9,431 nt of DNA. It comes from Collimonas sp. UBA1456 (GTDB lineage: Bacteria > Pseudomonadota > Gammaproteobacteria > Burkholderiales > Burkholderiaceae_D). Under the pieces are notes generated by a model, which ran no database searches, had not been told where the DNA came from, and was given only the letters and a program-made list of their open reading frames with translations. Numbering within the stretch: position 1 is the stretch's first letter; each line of letters starts with the position of its first letter. A program made the translations under genes and the position numbers. Location of the stretch: assembly GCA_002325825.1 (NCBI GenBank), contig DCSW01000019.1:1-9431 (forward strand), written 5' to 3'. Positions 1-5,799 of the stretch are shown here, piece after piece.

Positions 1-238
1 CTGGCTGATTACGAAAGTCACGCAGCTCGCTCTCAAATACCGGGATACAGATCACGCGCAACGTGTCCAGTTGGCTGGCTGAATTGTCGCTGCTCCAGGC
101 GACGACCAGATCCGACTTCATGGCGATGATGCGCTCCGCGTCCAGCGTATTGCTGTCGCGGCGTTGAAATTGGATATCACTAAGACCAACAGTGCCGCCC
201 GATAAAAGAGATATGTGCTGCTGTGTCGGCGCGCTCAC
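1..238 (-). pseudogene. BtuF-like corrinoid-binding protein, decayed remnant (runs off left edge)
   Basis: Read on the minus strand from a GTG at 238, the open frame contains ERIIAMKSDLVVAW, then NSASQLDTLR and IPVFESELRDF. These match the core of the periplasmic substrate-binding proteins of vitamin B12 ABC importers (BtuF family, usual form ERIVALKPDLVVAW...IPVFESEPRDF). The N-terminal part is abnormal. There is no signal peptide, and the stretch HISLLSGGTVGLSD is much shorter than the usual distance between the RIISL strand and the VVGVSD motif, so internal pieces seem lost. The reading frame is the same as panC and begins right after the panC stop, with no ribosome binding site of its own. 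A protein without a signal peptide could not reach the periplasm, so I call it a pseudogene. The rest lies outside the window, so a C-terminal lesion cannot be judged. Family assignment is fairly safe; pseudogene status is inference. Confidence 0.65.
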
Positions 239-247
239 ATAGGCGAC

Positions 248-1087
248 TTAAATTTCCAGGTTGTCGATCAGGCGCGTCCCGCCCAACTTGGCTGCGGCCA
301 GCACCACCAGCTTTTCTCCCTGCGCCAGATCGCCGGCGGCCGGCGGCTGCAGGTCGCCGCGCTTGCGGATCAAGATATAGTCAGGCGACCAACCTCGGCC
401 TGCTAGTTGCACCATCGCTTGTTTTTCTAATTCAAAGATATCGAGGTGACCAGCGCGCACTTCGTCGGCAACCTGATTGAGCGTCTTGAACAGCGTCGGC
501 GCTTCGGCCCGCTCCTCGGCTGATAGGTACATATTGCGCGACGACAGTGCCAAACCGTCATCGGCACGGACAGTTTCGGCGGCGATGATTTCGGTTGGCA
601 GTGCGAACTGCTTGGACATGTTGCGGACGAGAATCAACTGCTGATAATCCTTCTTTCCGAACACCGCAACACGCGGCTGAACGCAGGAAAATAGCTTCAA
701 TACGACCGTTGTGACGCCGGTAAAAAAGCCGGGACGGAATTCTCCTTCCAGAGTATTGCCCAGTCCGTCCGGTGGCCGCACGCGGAATTCCTGAGGTTCT
801 GGATACAAGTCTTTTTCGGTCGGCGCGAAGAGAACGTAGGCGCCCTCCTTCTCCAGCTTCTCAACGTCGGCGGCAAAAGTGCGCGGGTATTTGTCGAAAT
901 CTTCGTTAGGGCCGAATTGCAGGCGATTGACGAAGATCGAAGCGACGATCGGATCGCCATGCTTCTTTGCCAGGCGCATCAGCGACAGATGACCTTCGTG
1001 CAGGTTGCCCATGGTTGGCACGAACGCGGTGCGCAGCTGACCGCGCAATTGGTCGCGCAGTTCTTCGATGTAGGAGATTATTTTCAT
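248..1087 (-). CDS. panC: Pantothenate synthetase (pantoate--beta-alanine ligase)
   Basis: This cytoplasmic enzyme joins pantoate and beta-alanine in an ATP-dependent reaction through a pantoyl-adenylate, the last step of vitamin B5 synthesis on the way to coenzyme A. The 279-residue product has the usual family length. Visible motifs are PTMGNLHEGH (residues 24-33, the HIGH-type nucleotide site with His30 and His33), FVNRLQFGPNEDF (52-64), EFRPGFFTGV (116-125), FGKKDYQQ (143-150) and LSSRN (181-185, the KMSKS-like loop). The sequence is collinear with the family from the first residue to the LIDNLEI end, with no sign of decay. It lies downstream of scpA in the same direction with a gap of about 150 bases, so it may have its own promoter, although I found no convincing one. 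The bases before the ATG are very AT-rich and carry no clear Shine-Dalgarno sequence. Neighbouring panB or panD is not in the window. Confidence 0.97.
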   Translation of the reverse strand: MKIISYIEELRDQLRGQLRTAFVPTMGNLHEGHLSLMRLAKKHGDPIVASIFVNRLQFGPNEDFDKYPRTFAADVEKLEKEGAYVLFAPTEKDLYPEPQEFRVRPPDGLGNTLEGEFRPGFFTGVTTVVLKLFSCVQPRVAVFGKKDYQQLILVRNMSKQFALPTEIIAAETVRADDGLALSSRNMYLSAEERAEAPTLFKTLNQVADEVRAGHLDIFELEKQAMVQLAGRGWSPDYILIRKRGDLQPPAAGDLAQGEKLVVLAAAKLGGTRLIDNLEI

Positions 1088-1206
1088 GAAATAATATATT
1101 TATGGAATAGAATGTAAAAGTCACCGTAGCGAGGCAAATGATAGGATTTTTAACTGTAAGGTAGGCAGGCTTTTATGCCGACATGATTAACGCGGCGGGC
1201 TTGAGT

Positions 1207-1235
1207 CATGCGTGGGCAACAGTGCCCACGCTACG
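1207..1235. repeat. REP-like hairpin repeat, copy A, in the scpA-panC spacer
   Basis: A perfect 9-base inverted repeat, gcgtgggca (1210-1218) and tgcccacgc (1223-1231), is separated by the 4-base loop acag and followed by tacg. It begins a few bases after the scpA stop. No run of T follows it on either strand, so it is not a typical intrinsic terminator, though as RNA it would fold and could protect the scpA message from 3' decay. A degraded relative with the same gcgtgggca core lies at 5626-5655. Short GTGGGCAC-type palindromes between genes are known from several proteobacteria; assignment to a REP class is inference. The remainder of the 1088-1238 spacer shows no gene. Confidence 0.7.
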
Positions 1236-1238
1236 AAA

Positions 1239-2102
1239 TTAAGTGGTCGCATAAGTCGGCGAATAAATCAGTCGCACATAGATCGGTGCAAAAGGTTCTG
1301 CCTGGGTGATTTCGATCAGGGTTTCTTTGGCCAGTTCCCGCAGCGCGATGAAATTCACTACCAGCACCGGCAAGCCGCGTGCGATATCGAACAGTTCGGA
1401 AAACTCGACAAGGGGTGACGATTGCAAGCGCTGCAGGATACCGGCCATGTGCTCGCGCACCGACAGTTCTTCGCGGCTGATAGTGTTATGAATGGTGAGT
1501 CTGGCGCGCTTGATGACATCTGCCAAGGCTACCTCCAGGTCGTCCACGTTGATGTCCGGCCAGCGCGTAACGATGTTTTGTTCGATGTAGATCTGAGTGC
1601 GAGCATAACCGCGCCCCAGTTGCGGCAGAATGTCGATCTCGCGCGCATCTAACTTTATCTGCTCGTATTCCAGCGGTCGCCGCACCAGTTCGGCACGCAG
1701 ATCTTCGGATTCTTCGCTATCGGTCTTATACACCGGCAGCAGCATGCGCGACTTGATTTCGATCAGCATCGCTGCCATCAGCAGGTATTCCGCCGCTAAC
1801 TCAAGATTGGTGATGCGAATTTGGTTGACATATTCCAGATATTGCAGGGTGACCTGCGCTATCGGAATATCGAGGATATTAGAGTTCTGCTTACGGATCA
1901 GGTATAGCAACAGATCGAGTGGAACTTCGAATGCTTCGAGGAAGACTTTCAGCACATCCGGCGGAATGTACAAGTCGGTCGGCATAAGGAACAGCGGCCC
2001 GCCGTACAGGCGTGCAAAGGCGATGCCGTCGATCACGGCCGGCGTCGAATCGGGCTGTCCTTCCGGCGTCAGTTCTGCTGCAGCTGACACGTTCTGACTC
2101 AT
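1239..2102 (-). CDS. scpA: Segregation and condensation protein A (kleisin of the SMC-ScpAB complex)
   Basis: ScpA is the kleisin subunit that bridges the SMC dimer heads and binds ScpB, forming the ring that compacts and separates replicated chromosomes. The 287-residue product has a variable N-terminal tail (1-27), the betaproteobacterial lead-in LYGGPLFLMPTDLYIPPD, the conserved N-terminal SMC-neck-binding region around PLDLLLYLIRKQNSNILDIPIAQVT, the ELAAEYLLMAA helix, and a C-terminal winged-helix region beginning near SREELSVREHM and ending at PIYVRLIYSP. Length is normal and the frame is intact. One oddity: the nearly invariant FEGPLDLLL motif reads FEVPLDLLL, with Val60 in place of Gly. 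The start is supported by AGGTAA about 9 bases upstream of the ATG. It follows the DUF3460 gene by 25 bases and is probably co-transcribed with it. The partner scpB is not in the window. Confidence 0.96.
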   Translation of the reverse strand: MSQNVSAAAELTPEGQPDSTPAVIDGIAFARLYGGPLFLMPTDLYIPPDVLKVFLEAFEVPLDLLLYLIRKQNSNILDIPIAQVTLQYLEYVNQIRITNLELAAEYLLMAAMLIEIKSRMLLPVYKTDSEESEDLRAELVRRPLEYEQIKLDAREIDILPQLGRGYARTQIYIEQNIVTRWPDINVDDLEVALADVIKRARLTIHNTISREELSVREHMAGILQRLQSSPLVEFSELFDIARGLPVLVVNFIALRELAKETLIEITQAEPFAPIYVRLIYSPTYATT

Positions 2103-2127
2103 TGACCGTTACCTGATCTTGATGAAG

Positions 2128-2337
2128 CTAGTGGTTGTTTTGATAAACGTAGGGTTGTTGAGCTACGCGCGATTCCTGAATTCGGCGCTGGCTGTCCAGA
2201 TCAATCGGGGCTTTATCCCACAGCAAGGCGCGGCCGGCAAGTTGCTGTTCTTCCAATTTTGTATTTTTTTTCTTGAGTTCTTCGATGAATTTGGTGATAT
2301 CAGATTCGTAATCGGAAATTTGCTTGGAGAATGTCAT
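2128..2337 (-). CDS. DUF3460 family small protein
   Basis: A 69-residue, highly charged, soluble-looking protein with no signal peptide or membrane segment. It carries YESDITKFIEELK, then GRALLWDKAPIDLD and a C-terminal RVAQQPYVYQ, which is the pattern I know for DUF3460, a small family found in betaproteobacteria, commonly next to scpA. Its function is unknown; the proximity to scpA suggests but does not show a link to chromosome maintenance or simply shared transcription. The central charged stretch (EELKKKNTKLEEQQ) could form a short helix or coiled coil. Within it the gene contains eight consecutive A on the coding strand (2264-2271), a possible slippage site. The frame is intact at the given length, matching the family size of roughly 60-70 residues. 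The Shine-Dalgarno region is weak (AAGCGG). The start at 2337 is the only ATG that leaves the conserved YESDITKF segment complete. Confidence 0.85.
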   Translation of the reverse strand: MTFSKQISDYESDITKFIEELKKKNTKLEEQQLAGRALLWDKAPIDLDSQRRIQESRVAQQPYVYQNNH

Positions 2338-2370
2338 GGCCGCTTTTATAATTCGCTGAAAGTAGGCTCT

Positions 2371-2376
2371 ATTTTA
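2371..2376 (-). promoter_or_regulatory. Candidate -10 element for the DUF3460-scpA group
   Basis: On the minus strand TAAAAT lies about 35 bases before the DUF3460 start codon, within an AT-rich stretch between that gene and the divergent BamE-like pseudogene. No good -35 box is visible at 16-18 bases spacing, so this is weak support. Confidence 0.25.
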
Positions 2377-2481
2377 TGCTATTTTCTGGCTGCTGAACTG
2401 TTTGTGCACAGCGAGCAGGGGGATTATCTTGTGGTGTCGAAATAGAAATCCAGTTGAATACCATGCAATCAGGAGCTAATG

Positions 2482-3048
2482 ATGAAATCATGGGTACGCT
2501 GCATTATAATGTTGATTTACGCCATTTTTGATCGCTGCTTGCGACTAGAACGGTCATTTCGTACAGGAGGCCGGCTTGGAAAAACTTCATCGCGGAGAAT
2601 CCTCCGAATCTGATGTGCGCAATGCCGTGGTCCAGCCTGGTACTGTCTGGGAGAAGAAAAACGGCGAGCGTACGCTAGAATATCCAAAAGGCCAAGCCGG
2701 CGGCGCGCACCTAGATTTTCTATATCGGCAAGGATGGCAAGCTGCTGAGTAATTACAAGCAAGTGCTGACTGAAGAAAACTTCGCCAGGATCAAGGTCGG
2801 CATGCGTAAGGAAGAGGTCCAGAAGATGCTGGGTAAGCCGCGCACAGTGGTGAAATTTACCCGCAAGAACGAAGGAGTCTGGAATTGGCGCTATATCCAA
2901 AGCGACGCCAGCCAGGCTTCCTTCAATTTCCACATGGATGTCACCAGCAGGCTGGTGACATCCATGTGTCGCAGGTGTTCCGGTCACTGAGCAAACCTGG
3001 AGTAGCTTGAGCACAACGCGCCCAAGCGTGCGTTATTCAGGACGATAG
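2482..3048 (+). pseudogene. BamE/SmpA-OmlA-like outer-membrane lipoprotein, broken by several lesions
   Basis: The intact ancestor was a lipoprotein related to BamE, the small subunit of the outer-membrane protein assembly machine, or to another SmpA/OmlA-fold protein. An AGGAG at 2471-2475 precedes the ATG. Allowing frame changes, one reads: signal start MKSWVRCIIMLIY; after an indel near the T run at 2525-2529, the lipobox LIAAC; an in-frame TAG at 2546; GLEKLHRGESSESDV and QPGTVWEKKNGERTLEYPKG; a frame change near 2700; RT, an in-frame TAG at 2712 where Trp is expected, then IFYIGKDGKLLSNYKQ; then TEENFARIKVGMRKEEVQKM, LGKPRTVV and VWNWRY up to FNFHMDVT. At 2931-2968 a perfect palindrome coincides with another frame change, after which VAGVPVTEQTWSS runs to the TAG at 3046. 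Two repeats of the GM-x-E/D-V...LG-x-P signature suggest two tandem half-domains. The individual pieces are well conserved, so decay is probably recent. Whether it was the true bamE or a paralogue cannot be settled here. Confidence 0.85.
2931..2968. repeat. Perfect 38-base palindrome (18-base arms, 2-base centre)
   Basis: The left arm cacatggatgtcaccagc (2931-2948) and the right arm gctggtgacatccatgtg (2951-2968) are exact reverse complements around the central ag. It lies inside the BamE-like pseudogene, exactly where the reading frame shifts by one base. It has no T run and does not look like a terminator. It probably arose as a mutation product (template switch) rather than as a functional site. 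Confidence 0.97.
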
Positions 3049-3070
3049 GCTGCCACGTTATGCTCACTTA

Positions 3071-3470
3071 TCATTTTAGCCAGCGCCGCATCACCAGCGG
3101 CGGTTCTTTCAGTGGATGAGAGCGGGTATATTCCAGCTCCGGCACCAGTTCGAATTCAAACACCGCATACAGATGCGACTACCCGACCCTAGTCAAGCAC
3201 GTACAGCCAACAGCAGTTCATTGATGTCGGCTCTTTGGGCACGATGTGTCACCACTTCTATCAGGTGTTGCGACAAGCCTTGCCTGCGATAGGCCGGCAA
3301 CACCCCCATGCGCAGAATTTCCCGGGCCTTGATTTCAGTATCCGACGGCAGCCAACGCACCGAACTGATCGCTTGCGTATCGACTTGCAACATGAAACTG
3401 CCGCCGCGCTGCAGGTCGTGCAGCACGCGCCCGGTGCTCGCTTCGCGGACTTGTGGGTTGAGATGTTTGC
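3071..3470 (-). pseudogene. GNAT-family N-acetyltransferase, broken remnant
   Basis: On the minus strand an open frame starts just after the metG stop and contains HLNPQVREASTGRVLHDLQR, then MLQVDTQAI, REILRMGVLPAYRRQGLSQH and LIEVVTHRA, ending at a TGA at 3193. The segment LRMGVLPAYRRQGLSQHLIE is the acetyl-CoA-binding motif A of the GNAT fold (R-R-Q-G-L matching the Q/R-x-x-G-x-G/A loop). A second, shifted frame from about 3178 continues with SHLYAVFEFELVPELEYTR and SHPLKEPPLVMRRWLK, ending at a TGA at 3071. LYAVFEF corresponds to the motif B region (usually LY-x-x-x-GF). So a frameshift, perhaps with a small deletion, lies between about 3178 and 3195. The upstream half lacks a convincing start codon and ribosome binding site, and the protein would be short for a GNAT enzyme at its N-terminus. 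The substrate is unknown. I am confident of the family and fairly confident it is non-functional. Confidence 0.75.
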
Positions 3471-5549
3471 TTAACTAACGCGCATGCCCGGCTTTGCACC
3501 AGGCCACGGGTTGAGTACATAGATACCGGCATTGCTCTTGTTGTCCGATGCCGACGCTGCCAGCACCATGCCTTCCGACATGCCGAACTTCATCTTGCGC
3601 GGCGCCAGATTCGCCACCATCACCGTCAGCTTGCCGATCAGTTCTTCCGGCTGGTAGGACGATTTGATGCCGGAGAAGACGTTGCGCAGGTGGCCTTCGC
3701 CGATATCCAGGGTCAAGCGCAGTAATTTGTCGGAACCGTTGACGTGTTCGCAGTTGACGATCTTGGCGATGCGCAAATCGACTTTGACGAAATCGTCGAT
3801 CTTGATTTCTGCTGCCAGCGGTTCAATGGTGCTGGTGGCTGTGTCGGTGGCCGACTCCGCACCAGGCGCACCAAACAACGCATCCAGCATCTTTGGTTCG
3901 ACCCTTGTCATTAGATGCGTATAGGCATTGATCTGGTGACCATCGGCCAGTGGCTTGGCTACATCGGCCCATACCAGTGGCTGGATTTGAAGGAACGCTT
4001 CAACCTGGGCAGCCAGCGCCGGCAACACCGGTTTTAGGTACGTGGTCAGGATGCGAAATGCTTCCAGCAGGTGGCTGCAGACTTCGTGCAGTGCCGCTTT
4101 CTTTGATAGGTCCTTGGCCAGTTCCCACGGCTTGTTGGCGTCGACGTAGGCGTTGATCACATCGGCCTGCTCCATCACCGCGCGCAAGGCCCTGCCGTAT
4201 TCGCGGCCATCGTACAGTGTGCGGATATCGCCGGCCATGGCGCGCAGGCTAGTCAGGAAAGGATCGCTGTCGCTAGCCCAGACGGTGCTGATTTTACCAT
4301 CAAATTTTTTCGTGATGAAGCCAGCGGCGCGGCTGGCGATATTGATGTATTTGCCGATCAGGTCGGAGTTGACGCGGGCGACGAAGTCACCCGGATTGAA
4401 GTCCAGATCTTCCACCTTAGAACTCAGCTTGGCGGCGATGTAGTAGCGCATCCATTCCGGATTCATTCCGAGATCAAGGTAGCGCAGCGGCGAAATTCCG
4501 GTGCCGCGCGACTTCGACATCTTTTCGCCAGATACGGTCAGGAAGCCGTGCACGAACACATTGTTCGGCACTTTTTGGCTGGAGAAATGTAGCATGGCTG
4601 GCCAGAACAGCGTATGGAAATAGATTATGTCCTTACCGATGAAGTGGTATTGTTCGGTCTTCGGATCGGCCATGAAGGCGTCGTAGTCGCGCCCGATCTT
4701 GCCGAAATAATTCTTTAGCGAAGCCAGGTAGCCGATCGGCGCATCCAACCAGACATAGAAATACTTGCCCGGTTCATCCGGGATCTCAATGCCGAAGTAG
4801 GGTGCATCGCGGCTGATATCCCAGTCTCCCATGCCGCCATCGCTTTCCAGCCATTCTTTGGCCTTGTTGGCGACTTCCGATTGTAGTCGTGGCTTGCCAT
4901 CGGTATTGCCGAGCGCCCAGTCGCGCAGGAATTCCACACATTGCGGGTCGGATAACTTGAAGAAGAAGTGTTCCGACGATTTCATCACCGGTGTCGCGCC
5001 GGTCAGCGTCGAGTACGGATTCTTCAAGTCGGTCGGAGCGTACACCGAGCTGCACACTTCGCAGGAATCGCCGTACTGATCCTTGGCGCCGCATTTCGGG
5101 CATTCGCCCTTGATGTAGCGGTCCGGCAGGAACATGTTCTTGACCGGGTCGAAAAATTGCTCGATGGTCTTGGTGGCGATGAAGCCCGCAGCTTTCAGCT
5201 TGCGATAAATGTCGCGCGACAGTTCATGATTTTCAGGGCCGTCGGTCGAGTGCCAGTTATCGAAAGCGATATGGAAGCCGTCCAGATATTGTTTGCGGCC
5301 GGCGGCGATCTGCGCCACGAATTTCTGCGGTGTGATGCCAACTTTTTCGGCGGCGATCATGATCGGTGCACCGTGGGCGTCGTCAGCGCCGACGAAATTG
5401 ACTTCATGGCCCTGCATTCGCTGGAACCGGACCCAGATGTCAGCTTGGATGTACTCCATGATGTGGCCGATATGGAACGCTGCATTGGCGTAAGGAAGAG
5501 CGGTAGTGACGAATAATCGCCGGGGAGTTGAAGGCAAAATGATACTCAT
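3471..5549 (-). CDS. metG: Methionyl-tRNA synthetase (class I, with C-terminal tRNA-binding domain)
   Basis: This enzyme attaches methionine to initiator and elongator tRNA-Met in the cytoplasm using ATP. The 692-residue protein has the full domain set. A Rossmann catalytic core carries the HIGH motif in FHIGHIMEYIQADIW (His26-His29). The connective region has the zinc knuckle CPKC...CEVC (Cys150, 153, 163, 166), and the KMSKS loop is at GEKMSKSRGTGI (343-347). An anticodon-binding helical domain includes the NKPWELAK segment. A poorly conserved linker rich in Ala, Ser and Thr (near 565-585) leads to the C-terminal EMAPII/Trbp111-like domain starting at IKIDDFVKVDLRIAKI and ending near GMRVS. 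The length fits the bacterial dimeric type such as the E. coli enzyme. No lesion is seen. The ATG at 5549 leaves eight residues before the first catalytic strand, but no Shine-Dalgarno sequence precedes it. It is divergent from apbC, an arrangement I know from other betaproteobacteria. Confidence 0.98.
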   Translation of the reverse strand: MSIILPSTPRRLFVTTALPYANAAFHIGHIMEYIQADIWVRFQRMQGHEVNFVGADDAHGAPIMIAAEKVGITPQKFVAQIAAGRKQYLDGFHIAFDNWHSTDGPENHELSRDIYRKLKAAGFIATKTIEQFFDPVKNMFLPDRYIKGECPKCGAKDQYGDSCEVCSSVYAPTDLKNPYSTLTGATPVMKSSEHFFFKLSDPQCVEFLRDWALGNTDGKPRLQSEVANKAKEWLESDGGMGDWDISRDAPYFGIEIPDEPGKYFYVWLDAPIGYLASLKNYFGKIGRDYDAFMADPKTEQYHFIGKDIIYFHTLFWPAMLHFSSQKVPNNVFVHGFLTVSGEKMSKSRGTGISPLRYLDLGMNPEWMRYYIAAKLSSKVEDLDFNPGDFVARVNSDLIGKYINIASRAAGFITKKFDGKISTVWASDSDPFLTSLRAMAGDIRTLYDGREYGRALRAVMEQADVINAYVDANKPWELAKDLSKKAALHEVCSHLLEAFRILTTYLKPVLPALAAQVEAFLQIQPLVWADVAKPLADGHQINAYTHLMTRVEPKMLDALFGAPGAESATDTATSTIEPLAAEIKIDDFVKVDLRIAKIVNCEHVNGSDKLLRLTLDIGEGHLRNVFSGIKSSYQPEELIGKLTVMVANLAPRKMKFGMSEGMVLAASASDNKSNAGIYVLNPWPGAKPGMRVS

Positions 5550-5587
5550 TTTGTAATGTTGAGTGTGGCGGATTGGAATAAAGGCTA

Positions 5588-5593
5588 ATTTTA
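5588..5593 (-). promoter_or_regulatory. Candidate extended -10 element for metG
   Basis: On the minus strand the sequence TGCTAAAAT gives TAAAAT with an upstream TGN (extended -10), about 40 bases before the metG start. There is no matching -35 box at the usual distance, which an extended -10 can tolerate. The implied leader is about 30 bases with no visible regulatory structure. Confidence 0.4.
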
Positions 5594-5625
5594 GCAGTCA
5601 ACGACGACAATTGCGGGATAGCGTA

Positions 5626-5655
5626 ACGTCGCGTGGGCACATCGTGCCAGCAGCG
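5626..5655. repeat. REP-like hairpin repeat, decayed copy B, in the metG-apbC spacer
   Basis: The core gcgtgggcac (5631-5640) is followed by atc and gtgccagcagc, so a 5-base stem ggcac/gtgcc still forms and a longer one would form if the right arm read gtgcccac as in copy A (1207-1235). The shared core and the preceding cgtcg/cgtag suggest common ancestry with copy A. The 5550-5799 spacer also holds cgtagca (5679 region) and tgctacgctacg (5721 region), which look like further fragments of the same kind. No gene is seen in the spacer. Confidence 0.5.
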
Positions 5656-5787
5656 TTATCGGTATAACCGGAATATAGGTCGTAGCAAGCGCTCGAGTAG
5701 ACGTAGTTTAAATGTTGTTATGCTACGCTACGCGCGCCGAATAGCAGCAATATACTTTAGACTTGCTGCATCTTATTGAAAATGCGT

Positions 5788-5792
5788 GGAGG
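5788..5792 (+). promoter_or_regulatory. Strong Shine-Dalgarno site that fixes the apbC start
   Basis: GGAGG followed by seven bases and ATG at 5800 is an ideal ribosome binding site. It chooses this ATG over the upstream in-frame TTG at 5776 and ATG at 5782, which would place the site inside the coding region. Confidence 0.85.
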
Positions 5793-5799
5793 AAAAGTA

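Noticed and set aside
1207..1235. Hairpin after scpA as an intrinsic terminator
   Set aside because: The stem is strong but no T run follows on either strand, and a related copy exists in another spacer, so a repeat element is the better call.
1630..2097. Plus-strand open frame of 155 codons opposite scpA
   Set aside because: It has Ser- and Arg-rich composition typical of an antisense shadow, and scpA on the other strand is clearly real.
2517..3014. Minus-strand open frame of 165 codons over the BamE-like locus
   Set aside because: The plus strand holds recognisable BamE-like pieces in all three frames; the minus-strand frame has no recognisable domain and only survives because stops happen to be absent.
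4968..5516. Plus-strand open frame of 182 codons opposite metG
   Set aside because: It lies wholly antisense to the intact metG catalytic domain, has no recognisable motif or ribosome binding site, and is explained by metG codon usage.
5776..5799. Upstream TTG or ATG starts for apbC
   Set aside because: They would put the strong GGAGG site inside the gene and add MKMRGGKV, which does not resemble the family N-terminus.
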